Positions 14,712 through 23,659 are shown, counted from the first letter of the stretch. The stretch is DNA of 27,085 bases from Prevotella sp. UBA3288 (GCA_002361655.1 DETM01000021.1:2936-30020), one strand, 5' to 3'. The notes: generated from the sequence alone by a model not told the origin. Program-made: numbers and translations.

Positions 14712-17252
14712 ATGAAACCTAAACTGATAGCCACTATCCTTTTCTTCTGTCTGACTGTCATCAATAGTTCGGCACAGAACCATCGTCTTTGGTATGCCCG
14801 CCCTGCTTCCCATTGGTTGGAGGCCCTCCCCATCGGCAACAGCCACATGGGGGCTATGGTATATGGCGGCACCGACGTGGAAGAGATTCAACTGAACGAG
14901 GAGACATTCTGGAGCGGTTCTCCTTACGACAACGACAGCCGTGAGTCGCTGCAATATCTTCCCGAGGTGCGCCGGCTCATCTTTGCCGGCCGCGAGGCAG
15001 AGGCTGCCAAACTGCTCGACCAGCATTTCGTGCCCGGTCCTCACGGCATGCGCTATCTTCCGATGGCGAGCCTAAAGTTGAACTTCGGCCACAAAGAGGT
15101 GAGCCAATATGAGCGTGCCCTCAACCTGGGCAATGCCACCGCCACCACCTCTTATATATATAATAAGGTACGTTACGACCGGACCGTGTTTGCCTCGCAG
15201 GCCGACAATCTGGTTGTTGTTCGGCTGACGGCCAACAAGAAGGGGGCCCTGGCGTTCGGCGTGAATCTTGACAGCCGGTTGCAGTCACGTGTCATTCCTG
15301 CCATTGCCCGTGGCGGCAACGGTCAGGTGAATGTGCTCTCGGCCACCATCGAGGGTGTGGAGCAGGAAGGCATCAAAGCCGGACTGAAGGCCCAGTGTCA
15401 GGTGTTGATAGAGGCCGACGGCGAGGTGAAGATCGACGGCGAGGCCATCACCGTCGACGGTGCCACCACGGCCACACTCTACATCACCGCCGCTACCAAT
15501 TTCGTCAACTATCACGACGTCGGCGGTGACCCGCTGCAGAAAACCAAGCAAGCGATGAGTGCCATCGAGGGACGGTCGTACAACGACCTGCTCAAACGCC
15601 ACGTGGCCCGCTATCAGGAGCAGTACAACCGCGTAAGCCTGACCTTGCCCAAGTGCGAGGCTTCGATGCTTGAAACTGACAAGCGTCTGCAGGCTTTCGA
15701 AAATTATAGCGATTCGTCAATAGTATATAGTCAGTCGTCAGGAATAAATAGAAAATACCCTGACCTCGACATGGTGTCGCTCATGATGCAGTATGGCCGC
15801 TATCTGCTCATCTCGTCCAGTCAGCCCGGCGGGCAGCCTGCCAACCTACAGGGCGTGTGGAACGACAAGATGAACGCCCCCTGGGATTCGAAATACACCA
15901 TCAACATCAATGCCGAGATGAACTACTGGCCGGCACTCGTCGGCAACCTGGCCGAGACCCAGCAGCCGCTGTTCTCGATGGTGCGCGACCTGAGCCAGAC
16001 TGGTGCCAAGACAGCCCGAACGATGTACGGCTGTGGCGGCTGGGTGGCCCATCACAACACTGACCTCTGGCGCATCGCCGGACCCGTCGACGGCACACCA
16101 TGGGGTATGTTCCCCACCGGTGGCGCCTGGCTCACCACACACATCTGGCAGCACTATCTTTACACCGGCGACCGCCAGTTCCTAGCCGACTACTACCCGG
16201 TGATGAAGGGTGCCGCCGACTTCCTCTGCGACTATATGCAGGAATATCCTTCGACGGGCGAGGTCAAGGCTGCCGCAGGATGGGTGATGACCGTGCCTAC
16301 CGTCTCTCCCGAACATGGACCGCAGGGCAAGGGCACTAATGTCACGGCCGGTTCCACGATGGACAATCAGATCGTCTTCGACGTGCTCTCGCAGACCATC
16401 GAGGCCGGTAAGATTTTGGGCAAGGATGAGTCTCAACTCTCAATTCTCAATTCCCGATTACAAAAACTCCCTCCCATGCAGATTGGCCGTCACGGTCAGT
16501 TGCAGGAGTGGCTCATCGATGCCGACGACCCCAAGGATGAGCATCGCCATATCTCACAACTCTACGGTCTCTACCCATCCAACCAGGTGTCGCCCTACAG
16601 CCATCCCGACCTCTTTACGGCTGCCGCCAACACGCTGAAGCAGCGCGGCGACATGGCCACCGGCTGGAGCCTGGGCTGGAAGACCAATTTCTGGGCCCGT
16701 ATGCTCGACGGCAATCATGCTTTCCGCATCATCAAGAATATGCTGCACCTGCTGCCCAGCGACGGCCAGGCCAGACAGTATCCCAACGGCCGCACCTATC
16801 CCAATCTCTTCGATGCCCACCCGCCTTTCCAGATTGACGGCAACTTCGGTGTATCGGCCGGCATCTGCGAGATGCTCCTGCAGAGCCACGACGGTGCCGT
16901 CCACCTGTTACCCGCCTTACCCGACGAATGGCTGGAGGGCGATGTGCGCGGCCTCCGGGCCCGTGGCGGATTCATCGTCGACGAGGCATGGAGTGCAGGA
17001 CAACTGCGCTCGGCAGTGGTGCGCTCCACCATTGGCGGCACCTTGCGCCTTCGTTCCTATGTGCCGCTGCAGGGCAAGGGCCTCCGGCCTGCCGTCGGCG
17101 ACTGCCCGAATGCCCTCATGCAGCCTGCCCGGATCAAGCAGCCCCTCCGGTCGGCCGAACTGAAGGATTTCTCAGCCCTCCCCCTCCGTCCAGTCTACGA
17201 ATACGACCTGGAGACCCGCCCGGGAAAGACTTATTCCATCAGGGCAAAATAG
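14712..17252 (+). CDS. Glycoside hydrolase family 95 (alpha-L-fucosidase / alpha-L-galactosidase)
   Basis: An N-terminal signal peptide ([22 protein letters not shown]) is followed by [27 protein letters not shown], the opening of GH95. The catalytic-domain motifs are [23 protein letters not shown] (Asn398 and Asn400, matching the two Asn residues that activate water in Bifidobacterium AfcA), SPEH (Glu534, candidate acid) and IDGNFG (Asp709). The enzyme inverts at terminal alpha-1,2-fucose on host glycans or fucose/L-galactose on plant xyloglucan and pectin. At 846 residues it is full length. Three AT-rich patches (15151-15169, 15699-15759, 16427-16467) differ in base use from the rest of the gene. 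A CE8 esterase lies nearby, but there is no SusC/D pair in the window. Confidence 0.92.
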   Translation: MKPKLIATILFFCLTVINSSAQNHRLWYARPASHWLEALPIGNSHMGAMVYGGTDVEEIQLNEETFWSGSPYDNDSRESLQYLPEVRRLIFAGREAEAAKLLDQHFVPGPHGMRYLPMASLKLNFGHKEVSQYERALNLGNATATTSYIYNKVRYDRTVFASQADNLVVVRLTANKKGALAFGVNLDSRLQSRVIPAIARGGNGQVNVLSATIEGVEQEGIKAGLKAQCQVLIEADGEVKIDGEAITVDGATTATLYITAATNFVNYHDVGGDPLQKTKQAMSAIEGRSYNDLLKRHVARYQEQYNRVSLTLPKCEASMLETDKRLQAFENYSDSSIVYSQSSGINRKYPDLDMVSLMMQYGRYLLISSSQPGGQPANLQGVWNDKMNAPWDSKYTININAEMNYWPALVGNLAETQQPLFSMVRDLSQTGAKTARTMYGCGGWVAHHNTDLWRIAGPVDGTPWGMFPTGGAWLTTHIWQHYLYTGDRQFLADYYPVMKGAADFLCDYMQEYPSTGEVKAAAGWVMTVPTVSPEHGPQGKGTNVTAGSTMDNQIVFDVLSQTIEAGKILGKDESQLSILNSRLQKLPPMQIGRHGQLQEWLIDADDPKDEHRHISQLYGLYPSNQVSPYSHPDLFTAAANTLKQRGDMATGWSLGWKTNFWARMLDGNHAFRIIKNMLHLLPSDGQARQYPNGRTYPNLFDAHPPFQIDGNFGVSAGICEMLLQSHDGAVHLLPALPDEWLEGDVRGLRARGGFIVDEAWSAGQLRSAVVRSTIGGTLRLRSYVPLQGKGLRPAVGDCPNALMQPARIKQPLRSAELKDFSALPLRPVYEYDLETRPGKTYSIRAK
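15151..15169 (+). repeat. AT-rich palindromic element, copy 2, inside GH95
   Basis: CTTATATATATAATAAGGT lies in frame in GH95 (encoding part of SYIYNKV). It shares the AATAAGGT end and CTTAT/ATAAG arms with the leader element at 7881-7898, and is nearly the same as 21351-21371. Confidence 0.4.
15699..15759 (+). repeat. In-frame AT-rich spacer-like insert in GH95
   Basis: A stretch of unusually low GC resembling the intergenic repeat style (ATTCGTC, AATAGT, ATAGTCAGTCGTC) encodes a Ser/Tyr-rich segment [19 protein letters not shown] just before [15 protein letters not shown]. From memory of the family, this linker is usually much shorter. Confidence 0.4.
16427..16467 (+). repeat. Inverted copy of intergenic spacer repeat inside GH95
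   Basis: The stretch includes TCTCAACTCTCAATTC (16431-16446), the exact reverse complement of 14582-14597, continuing as TCAATTCCCGATTAC. It encodes [11 protein letters not shown], a helix region whose length looks normal for the family. Confidence 0.5.
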
Positions 17253-17343
17253 ATAGCAGGATTTGTTACTTGCCGTGGATTTTATCTGGGAAGACGAGGA
17301 AGACTATTGATTCTTATACGTAACTCTTAGTAAACAGACCTTG

Positions 17344-17384
17344 CCCCTGTCCTCTCCCCTAACAAGGGAAGGGCAGGGGTTATT
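17344..17384 (+). terminator. Rho-independent terminator after GH95
   Basis: CCCCTGTCC (17344-17352) pairs with GGGCAGGGG (17371-17379) through nine pairs including one G-T, with extra pairing inside (TCCC/GGGA), followed by TTATT. It lies 92 bases after the GH95 stop and isolates that gene from parA. Confidence 0.65.
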
Positions 17385-17461
17385 GTAATTATTCCCATTC
17401 GTTATATATATTAAGTGGTGGTAAATTTCAAAAATACTTAAATATTGGTGGGAATGCAAGT

Positions 17462-17477
17462 TGTTTCACGGAAAATT
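17462..17477 (+). other. Degenerate parS-like half-site upstream of parA
   Basis: The first nine bases, TGTTTCACG, equal the left part of the widely conserved ParB site TGTTTCACGTGAAACA; the rest reads GAAAATT. Twelve of sixteen positions match as read, or nearly all of the first fourteen if one T is deleted. It lies just before the parA promoter box, a natural place for ParB feedback. Binding is unproven. Confidence 0.3.
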
Positions 17478-17479
17478 AG

Positions 17480-17487
17480 TATCTTTG
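17480..17487 (+). promoter_or_regulatory. -7 promoter box for the parA operon
   Basis: TATCTTTG matches TAnnTTTG, 35 bases before the parA ATG. A TTG at 17461-17463 is 16 bases upstream, slightly closer than the usual 19-21. The leader contains AAGGAAGAAAG, a fair ribosome-binding site. Confidence 0.6.
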
Positions 17488-17522
17488 CACTCTATTATCA
17501 ATATTAAGGAAGAAAGATTGAA

Positions 17523-18284
17523 ATGGGAAAGATTATTGCATTAGCAAACCAGAAGGGTGGCGTGGGCAAGACCACGACAACAATCAATCTGGCCGCCTCG
17601 CTGGCAACGCTGGAGAAGAGCGTGCTGGTGGTTGACGCCGACCCGCAGGCCAATGCCAGCAGCGGTCTGGGTGTCGATCTCAAGACGGTGGACTGTTCGC
17701 TCTATGAGTGTATCGTCAATCATACCGATGTGCGTGAGGCCATCTATACGACCGACATCGACGGGCTGGACATCATCCCCAGCCATATCGACCTGGTGGG
17801 CGCAGAGATAGAGATGCTCAACCTGGATAACCGCGAGAAGGTAATCAAGAAACTGTTGGAGCCCATCCGCGACGAGTATGACTATATCCTGATAGACTGT
17901 TCGCCCTCGCTGGGCCTGATCACGGTGAACTCGCTGACGGCCGCCGACTCGGTCATCATCCCCGTGCAGTGTGAGTATTTTGCCTTGGAGGGCATCTCGA
18001 AACTGCTGAACACCATTAAGATAATCAAGTCGAAACTGAACTCGAAACTCGAGATTGAAGGTTTCCTGCTGACGATGTACGACTCTCGTCTGCGTCTGGC
18101 CAATCAGATCTACGACGATGTGAAGCGTCACTTCCAGGAACTGGTGTTCAAGACCGTCATCCAGCGTAACGTGAAACTGTCGGAGAGTCCGTCGCACGGT
18201 CTGCCGGTGATTCTCTACGATGCTGACTCGACAGGGTCGAAGAATTACCTGGCACTGGCAAAGGAAATCATAATGAAGAATTAA
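17523..18284 (+). CDS. parA: Chromosome-partitioning ATPase ParA/Soj
   Basis: ParA is a DNA-bound ATPase that moves ParB-parS complexes during chromosome segregation. The deviant Walker A KGGVGKT is at residues 11-17 (signature Lys11 and Lys16), VVDADPQAN carries the Walker A' Asp, and DYILIDCSPSLG is Walker B. RNVKLSESPSHG near residue 220 is the conserved C-terminal block of chromosomal Soj proteins. Length 253 is normal. The gene opens a five-gene plus-strand unit and ends 15 bases before parB. A parS-like half-site lies before its promoter. Confidence 0.96.
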   Translation: MGKIIALANQKGGVGKTTTTINLAASLATLEKSVLVVDADPQANASSGLGVDLKTVDCSLYECIVNHTDVREAIYTTDIDGLDIIPSHIDLVGAEIEMLNLDNREKVIKKLLEPIRDEYDYILIDCSPSLGLITVNSLTAADSVIIPVQCEYFALEGISKLLNTIKIIKSKLNSKLEIEGFLLTMYDSRLRLANQIYDDVKRHFQELVFKTVIQRNVKLSESPSHGLPVILYDADSTGSKNYLALAKEIIMKN

Positions 18285-18299
18285 GAATTGAGCATTGCT

Positions 18300-19223
18300 A
18301 TGGCAGTTAAAAAGAAATATGACAAGAGCGTGCTGGGCCGCGGACTGGACGAAATAGGTAGCGGCCGGGGCCTCGATGCGCTGATAGACACCAGCGACGT
18401 GAAGACCCAGGGGTCGTCGAACCTCAACGAGATACCTATCGACCAGATAGAGCCCAACCCCGACCAGCCGCGCCGCGAGTTTGACCCGACGGCACTGCAG
18501 GAACTGGCTTCCAGCATTCAGAACATGGGTATCATCGCCCCGATCACGCTGCGCCAGGTGGCTCCTGACCACTATCAGATTATAGCCGGCGAGCGCCGTT
18601 GGCGTGCCTCGCAGATGGCCGGCCTGACGACCATCCCCGCCTATATCCGTACGGCCGACGACGAGAGTGTGATGGAACTGGCCCTGGTGGAGAATATACA
18701 GCGTGAGGATCTGAACGCCATCGAGATAGCACTGGCCTACGAGCATCTGGCCGAGACCAGCGGCATGACGCAGGAGAAGATTTCGGAGCGGGTGGGCAAG
18801 AGCCGTACCGCCGTGACCAACTATCTGCGTCTGCTGAAGTTGCCGGCCCAGATACAGATGGCACTGAAGGACCGCGAGATAGACATGGGGCATGCCCGTG
18901 CCCTGTTGTCGCTCGACTCGCCGTCGATGCAACTCAAGTTGTTCAAGGAGGTACAGAAAAACCAGTACTCGGTGCGCAAGGTCGAGGAGATGGTGCAGAT
19001 GCTGAAGAGCGGTGAGAATGTACATTCGGCCACTAAGACCATCACTTCGCGGGTGCCGATGCCGAAGGCGTTCACCGAGTTCAAGCAACGCCTGACCGAC
19101 CGTCTGCAGGCCAAGGTGCAACTGACCTGCTCGCCGACGGGCAAGGGCAAAATCAGCATACCCTTTGCCAGCAGCGAGGATCTGGAACGTATCATCAAAG
19201 CCATAGAGGGCGGGGGAGAGTAG
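18300..19223 (+). CDS. parB: Chromosome-partitioning CTPase clamp ParB/Spo0J
   Basis: ParB binds parS, uses CTP to close as a sliding clamp and is the partner of ParA. From the ATG at 18300 the protein begins MAVKKKYDKSVLGRGLDEI, a standard ParB start with the LGRGLD ParA-contact segment. An in-frame TTG at 18288 is possible but less fitting. GERRWRA (97-103) is the CTP/phosphate-binding motif. VGKSRTAVTNYLRLL is the recognition part of the HTH. The C-terminus, about 240-307, would dimerise. The 15-base gap to parA contains AATTGAGCATT, similar to the spacer repeats elsewhere in the window. Confidence 0.96.
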   Translation: MAVKKKYDKSVLGRGLDEIGSGRGLDALIDTSDVKTQGSSNLNEIPIDQIEPNPDQPRREFDPTALQELASSIQNMGIIAPITLRQVAPDHYQIIAGERRWRASQMAGLTTIPAYIRTADDESVMELALVENIQREDLNAIEIALAYEHLAETSGMTQEKISERVGKSRTAVTNYLRLLKLPAQIQMALKDREIDMGHARALLSLDSPSMQLKLFKEVQKNQYSVRKVEEMVQMLKSGENVHSATKTITSRVPMPKAFTEFKQRLTDRLQAKVQLTCSPTGKGKISIPFASSEDLERIIKAIEGGGE

Positions 19224-19227
19224 GCCG

Positions 19228-20031
19228 ATGAAGAGTGTGTGGGCAATCGTGGTTGGTTTGATGCTGCTGGGGTGGGGGCGTACCTCTGCCCAGACGGCAG
19301 TCAGCGACTCGGTAGTGGCGGCTGTCCAGGCGGCAGTCGGCGACTCGGTGGTGGCGGCTGTCCAGACGGCAGTCAGCGACTCGGTGGTGATGGCTGTCGA
19401 CTCGCTGTACAACCGGATGATGGCCGACAGTGCCGTGGTGAGCAGCCAGCCGGACAGTCTCGGCGGTGTGCCATTCGTGGCCGGGAAGCCCGATGTGCGC
19501 CGTAAGGCACCACGCGACTGGAACACCTGGCGCCCGGACCCGAAACGGGCTCTCTGGCTGGCCCTTGTCATACCCGGCGGCGGTCAGATATACAACCGCA
19601 AATACTGGAAACTGCCCATCGTCTATGGCGGCTTTCTGGGGTGTATCTACGCCATGCGGTGGAACAATATGATGTATAAGGACTATTCGCAAGCCTATCT
19701 CGACCTGGCCGACAACGACCCGAAGACCGACAGTTACAACCAATTCCTGCATCTGGACCAGCAGATCAACGATGACAACAAAGACCGCTATCTCGACATC
19801 TTCCGCCGCCGTAAGGACAAGTACCGCCGTTGGCGCGACCTGAGTTTCTTCGTGATGGTGGGCGTCTATGCCCTCTCGGTGATTGATGCCTACGTGGATG
19901 CCGAACTGTCGGACTTCGACATCTCTAAAGACCTCAGCATGAAGGTGCGCCCCACGGTGATGGGCAATGGCAGTTCGGCCAATCCCATCTATGCCTCGTC
20001 GGTGGGCGTGAATTGCAGTATTAACTTTTAG
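19228..20031 (+). CDS. DUF5683 membrane protein
   Basis: This 267-residue protein has a signal peptide (about 1-21, ending TSAQ), then a variable region and a conserved part starting near RDWNTWRPDPKRALWLALVIPGGGQIYN, the DUF5683 opening. Two hydrophobic segments follow (IVYGGFLGCIYAM and FFVMVGVYALSVIDAYV), so it is an inner-membrane or envelope protein of unknown function. The family is found in Bacteroidetes at this place, between parB and the transglycosylase. It starts four bases after the parB stop. Residues 23-58 are three copies of a 12-residue unit encoded by a 36-base tandem repeat, unusual next to the otherwise conserved domain. Confidence 0.85.
   Translation: MKSVWAIVVGLMLLGWGRTSAQTAVSDSVVAAVQAAVGDSVVAAVQTAVSDSVVMAVDSLYNRMMADSAVVSSQPDSLGGVPFVAGKPDVRRKAPRDWNTWRPDPKRALWLALVIPGGGQIYNRKYWKLPIVYGGFLGCIYAMRWNNMMYKDYSQAYLDLADNDPKTDSYNQFLHLDQQINDDNKDRYLDIFRRRKDKYRRWRDLSFFVMVGVYALSVIDAYVDAELSDFDISKDLSMKVRPTVMGNGSSANPIYASSVGVNCSINF
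19294..19401 (+). repeat. Three 36-base tandem repeats in the DUF5683 gene
   Basis: Copies at 19294-19329, 19330-19365 and 19366-19401 encode TAVSDSVVAAVQ, AAVGDSVVAAVQ and TAVSDSVVMAVD. The DNA copies differ at only a few positions, which points to recent duplication by slippage. Thirty-six bases keep the frame, so copy number can change without breaking the gene. Confidence 0.92.
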
Positions 20032-20061
20032 ACATTTTTATTAAGCATATAAACATATAGC

Positions 20062-21354
20062 ATGATGAAAAAACTGATGTGTCTGTTGGCCCTTCTGCCT
20101 CTGACCGCCCTCGGCCAGATAGAGGTGGTCGATGCCAACGACGACGATGATGAGATAGACGTGATCGACGACCGGGGCAACCGCGAGGAGATAGACTTCC
20201 CCGAGGCCATGTCGTACCAACTGGACAGCCTGATGGGTCAATATATGACGAAGACCTATATGACCTACGACAGCGACTGCCGGATGACCGACGACAACCC
20301 GACCTTCGCCCGAGAGGTCTACATCGACCGTCTGCACCGTCTGCCCACCATCATGGAGATGCCCTACAACGAGGTGGTGCAGACCTGCATCGACCGCTAT
20401 ACCGGGCGGCTGCGCCGTCAGGTCAGTTGGATGCTGGGAGCCTCCAATTTCTATATGCCCATCTTCGAGGAGGCCCTCGAGGCCTACCAACTGCCGTTGG
20501 AACTGAAGTATCTGCCCATCATCGAGTCGGCCCTCAACCCCGGGGCCACGTCGCGGGCCGGTGCTGCCGGACTGTGGCAGTTCATGCTGGCCACAGGCAA
20601 GATGTACGGCCTGGATGTCAACTCGCTGGTCGACGAGCGTCGCGACCCCGTCAAGGCATCGTATGCCGCCGCCCGCTATCTGAGCGACCTGTATAAGATC
20701 TTCGGCGACTGGAATCTGGTGATTGCCGCCTACAACTGCGGTCCGGAGACCATCAACAAGGCCATCCGCCGTTCCGGCGGCGAGACCGACTACTGGAAAA
20801 TCTACCCCTATCTGCCCCGTGAGACCCGTGGCTATGTGCCCGCCTTCATCGCCGCCAACTATGTGATGAACTACTACTGCGAGCATAACATCTGTCCGAT
20901 GCGTTCTGAACTGCCGGTGAAGACCGACACGGTGATGATCGACCGCAACGTCAGTTTCTCACTGTTGGCTACCGTCTGCGGACTCGACCTGCAGATGCTC
21001 CGTTCGCTGAACCCCTCGTATCGTCGCGACATCGTGCCGGGCAACACCGCCCTTTCAGCCTTGCGACTGCCGGTGGGCGATGTGGCCCGGTTCATCGACA
21101 TGCAAGACTCCGTCTATGCCGCCGGCAGCAGCGTGCAGAAGCGTGCCGTGGTCGACATAGCGGAAGAGCAGGTGGCACCGGCGAAGAAGGGCAAGAAGCG
21201 TGGTCGCGACCGTGGTCAGCGGGTGACGGTGCGCCGTGGCGACACCCTCTCGACCATTGCCCGCCGCAATGGGACGACCGTCAGCAAACTGCGCCGTCTG
21301 AATGGTCTGCGCGGCAACAGCATCCGTGCCGGACAGAAAATCAGGGTGCGCTAA
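20062..21354 (+). CDS. mltD: MltD-like membrane-bound lytic murein transglycosylase with LysM
   Basis: Lytic transglycosylases cut peptidoglycan glycan strands, leaving 1,6-anhydro-MurNAc. A signal peptide (MMKKLMCLLALLPLTALG) is followed by an acidic stretch (DANDDDDEIDVIDD). The SLT domain spans about 130-290. KYLPIIESALNP carries the catalytic Glu155, and GAAGLWQFM and AAYNCGPETI are the other SLT signatures. A single LysM domain at about 388-430 (VRRGDTLSTIARRNG, IRAGQKIRVR) binds glycan, preceded by a basic linker KKGKKRGRDR. There is no lipobox Cys at the signal cleavage site, so unlike E. coli MltD it is probably not a lipoprotein. It sits in the parAB-rel unit. Confidence 0.92.
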   Translation: MMKKLMCLLALLPLTALGQIEVVDANDDDDEIDVIDDRGNREEIDFPEAMSYQLDSLMGQYMTKTYMTYDSDCRMTDDNPTFAREVYIDRLHRLPTIMEMPYNEVVQTCIDRYTGRLRRQVSWMLGASNFYMPIFEEALEAYQLPLELKYLPIIESALNPGATSRAGAAGLWQFMLATGKMYGLDVNSLVDERRDPVKASYAAARYLSDLYKIFGDWNLVIAAYNCGPETINKAIRRSGGETDYWKIYPYLPRETRGYVPAFIAANYVMNYYCEHNICPMRSELPVKTDTVMIDRNVSFSLLATVCGLDLQMLRSLNPSYRRDIVPGNTALSALRLPVGDVARFIDMQDSVYAAGSSVQKRAVVDIAEEQVAPAKKGKKRGRDRGQRVTVRRGDTLSTIARRNGTTVSKLRRLNGLRGNSIRAGQKIRVR

Positions 21355-21371
21355 TATATATATAATAAGGT
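21351..21371 (+). repeat. AT-rich palindromic element, copy 3, before rel
   Basis: The segment runs from CTAATATATA to ATAATAAGGT, overlapping the mltD stop codon. It resembles 7881-7898 and 15151-15169 and lies just before the rel ribosome-binding site AGGAGA. Confidence 0.4.
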
Positions 21372-21385
21372 ATAGGAGACAACCT

Positions 21386-23647
21386 ATGGACGAAGAGCAA
21401 AGACAGCGAGAAGTCGCCGACGAGAAGATGATTTCTGCGGCCTACGACAAACTGATAGCCGACTATCTGGCCTCGCGCCACCGCAAGAAAGTTGACCTAA
21501 TCACAAAAGCATTTAATTTTGCCCGCCAGGCTCACAAAGGCGTGCGACGTCTGTCGGGCGAACCCTATATCATGCACCCCATCGCCGTGGCACAGATTGT
21601 GTGCGAGGATATCGGACTGGGGTCTACCAGCATCTGTGCCGCCTTGCTCCACGACGTGGTGGAAGATACCGACTACACCGTCGAGGACATAGAGAATATG
21701 TTCGGGCCGAAGATAGCACAGATCGTTGACGGCCTGACGAAGATCAGCGGCGGCATCTTCGGCGAGCAGGCCTCGGCACAGGCTGAGAACTTCAAGAAAC
21801 TGCTGCTGACGATGAGTGAGGACATACGCGTCATACTGATCAAGATAGCCGACCGTCTGCACAATATGCGGACCCTCGACTCGCAGCCCGCCAACAAGCA
21901 GTATAAGATAGCCGGCGAGACGCTCTATCTCTATGCCCCGCTGGCCCACCGCCTGGGGCTGTATAAGATCAAGTCGGAACTGGAGAACCTCAGTTTCAAG
22001 TTCGAGCACCCAGAGGAGTATGCCGCCATCGACAAGAAACTGGAGGCCACACGAGTGTCGCGCCACCAGTTGTTCGACCAGTTTACCAAACCCATTGAGG
22101 AAGCCCTCGACAAGATGGGTATCGCCTACGAGATCAAGGAGCGTGTGAAGACGCCATACTCCATCTGGAACAAGATGCAGAACAAGCACGTCACCTTCGA
22201 AGAGATCTACGACATCCTGGCCGTGCGTATCATCTTCACCCCGAAGGTGCGTGCCGAGGAAGTCAACGAGTGCTTCAATATCTATGTGGCACTGGCCAAG
22301 ATCTATAAGATTCACCCCGACCGCACCCGCGACTGGCTCAACCATCCGAAAGCCAACGGCTATCAGGCTCTGCACGTGACGCTGATGTCGAAGCAGGGCC
22401 ACTGGATAGAGGTGCAGATACGCTCCGACCGCATGAACGAGATTGCCGAGCAGGGGCTGGCCGCCCACTGGAAATACAAGGAGAACGACTATGGCGAGGA
22501 CGAGGGCGAACTGAACCAGTGGCTGCGCACCATCAAGGAGATACTTGACGACCCGCAGCCCGACGCCATGGACTTCCTCGATGCCATCAAACTGAACCTC
22601 TTTGCCAGCGAGATATTCGTCTTCACTCCCAAGGGCGAGATTAAGACGATGCCGGCCGACTGTACCGTGCTCGACTTCGCCTTCTCCATCCACACCTTCC
22701 TCGGCTCTCACTGCATCGGGGCCAAGGTGAACCACAAACTGGTGCCGCTGAGCCACCGGCTGCAGAGCGGCGACCAGGTGGAGATACTCACCTCGAAGTC
22801 GCACCACGTGCAGCCCTCGTGGATCAACTTCGTCAGCACGGCCAAGGCCAAGGCGAAGATACAGGCCATCCTGCGGCGCATCAGTCGCGAACAGCAGAAG
22901 ACTGGCGAGGAGATGCTCACCGCCTGGCTGAAAAAGAACGGCATGGAGAAGACACCGGCCGTCGTCGACCAGTTGGCTAAGTTCCACGATGTGGGCCGTC
23001 GCGACGAGTTCTACCAGGCACTGGGCGAGAAGCGCGTCATCCTGGGTGAGAAAGACCTCGACGAACTGAAGGGCAAGAACAAGAAAAAGAAAAGCGAGGG
23101 CGGTGGCGGCTGGCGCAAGTTCGTGCCCTTCGTCAAAGCCAAGAAGGATGAGAAAGAGGAACAGCCCGAACTGTTCGTCGTGCCGGAGAATTTCAACCGC
23201 AAGAAGCCTATATATATCAACGAGTCGAACATCCGCCAGTATATCTTCCCCGACTGTTGTCACGCCATCCCGGGCGACGACACGCTGGGCTATATCGACA
23301 ACTACAACCGCATAGAGATTCACAAGCGCACCTGTCCGGTGGCCAACAAACTGAAGGCCAGTTACGGCAACCGCATCCTCGATGTGAAGTGGGACATGCA
23401 CAAGCAACTCTTCTTCGATGCTACTATTCGGCTGGGAGGCATCGACCGCCGAGGGCTGCTGAACGATGTGACGCGTGTCATCTCTCAACAGATGAGTCTG
23501 GACATCCGCAAGGTGGTCTTCACTACAGAAGACGGCATCTTCGACGGCACTATCGAACTGCGTGTCCACGACCGCGACGAGGTGCATGGCATCATCGACA
23601 GCCTGAAAGAGGTGGACGACCTGAAGGAGATTTCGCAAATCATGTAG
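21386..23647 (+). CDS. rel: Bifunctional (p)ppGpp synthetase/hydrolase Rel
   Basis: Rel makes and removes the alarmone (p)ppGpp. The frame is open further upstream (to 21302, inside mltD), but the ATG at 21386 follows a good AGGAGA site and gives the normal start, 753 residues. The hydrolase domain has the HD pair His89-Asp90 (LLHDVVEDT). The synthetase domain has KTPYSIWNKM, DILAVRIIF and GYQALHV (Tyr326). TGS begins near 410 (VFTPKGEIKTMPADCTVLDFAF) and an ACT domain ends the protein from about 675 (LGGIDRRGLLNDV). Both catalytic domains look intact, as expected for the sole long RSH of Bacteroidetes. A Lys/Gly-rich linker (about 560-590) lies between TGS and ACT. It is last in the par unit. 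Confidence 0.95.
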   Translation: MDEEQRQREVADEKMISAAYDKLIADYLASRHRKKVDLITKAFNFARQAHKGVRRLSGEPYIMHPIAVAQIVCEDIGLGSTSICAALLHDVVEDTDYTVEDIENMFGPKIAQIVDGLTKISGGIFGEQASAQAENFKKLLLTMSEDIRVILIKIADRLHNMRTLDSQPANKQYKIAGETLYLYAPLAHRLGLYKIKSELENLSFKFEHPEEYAAIDKKLEATRVSRHQLFDQFTKPIEEALDKMGIAYEIKERVKTPYSIWNKMQNKHVTFEEIYDILAVRIIFTPKVRAEEVNECFNIYVALAKIYKIHPDRTRDWLNHPKANGYQALHVTLMSKQGHWIEVQIRSDRMNEIAEQGLAAHWKYKENDYGEDEGELNQWLRTIKEILDDPQPDAMDFLDAIKLNLFASEIFVFTPKGEIKTMPADCTVLDFAFSIHTFLGSHCIGAKVNHKLVPLSHRLQSGDQVEILTSKSHHVQPSWINFVSTAKAKAKIQAILRRISREQQKTGEEMLTAWLKKNGMEKTPAVVDQLAKFHDVGRRDEFYQALGEKRVILGEKDLDELKGKNKKKKSEGGGGWRKFVPFVKAKKDEKEEQPELFVVPENFNRKKPIYINESNIRQYIFPDCCHAIPGDDTLGYIDNYNRIEIHKRTCPVANKLKASYGNRILDVKWDMHKQLFFDATIRLGGIDRRGLLNDVTRVISQQMSLDIRKVVFTTEDGIFDGTIELRVHDRDEVHGIIDSLKEVDDLKEISQIM

Positions 23648-23659
23648 GCCTAAGGCCTA
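23645..23659 (+). other. Small hairpin over the rel stop codon
   Basis: TAGGCC and GGCCTA (6-base arms, 3-base loop) start at the rel stop codon TAG. No T tract follows, so it is a weak terminator at best; it may only stabilise the 3' end. Confidence 0.25.

Noticed and set aside
17541..19571. 676-codon open frame on the minus strand across parA and parB
   Set aside because: It spans two certain genes and their gap, and part of it is an artefact of the 36-base repeat read in reverse.
21497..23638. 713-codon open frame on the minus strand opposite rel
   Set aside because: Same shadow effect; the His/Leu/Val-rich, repetitive composition is typical of antisense frames of high-GC3 genes.
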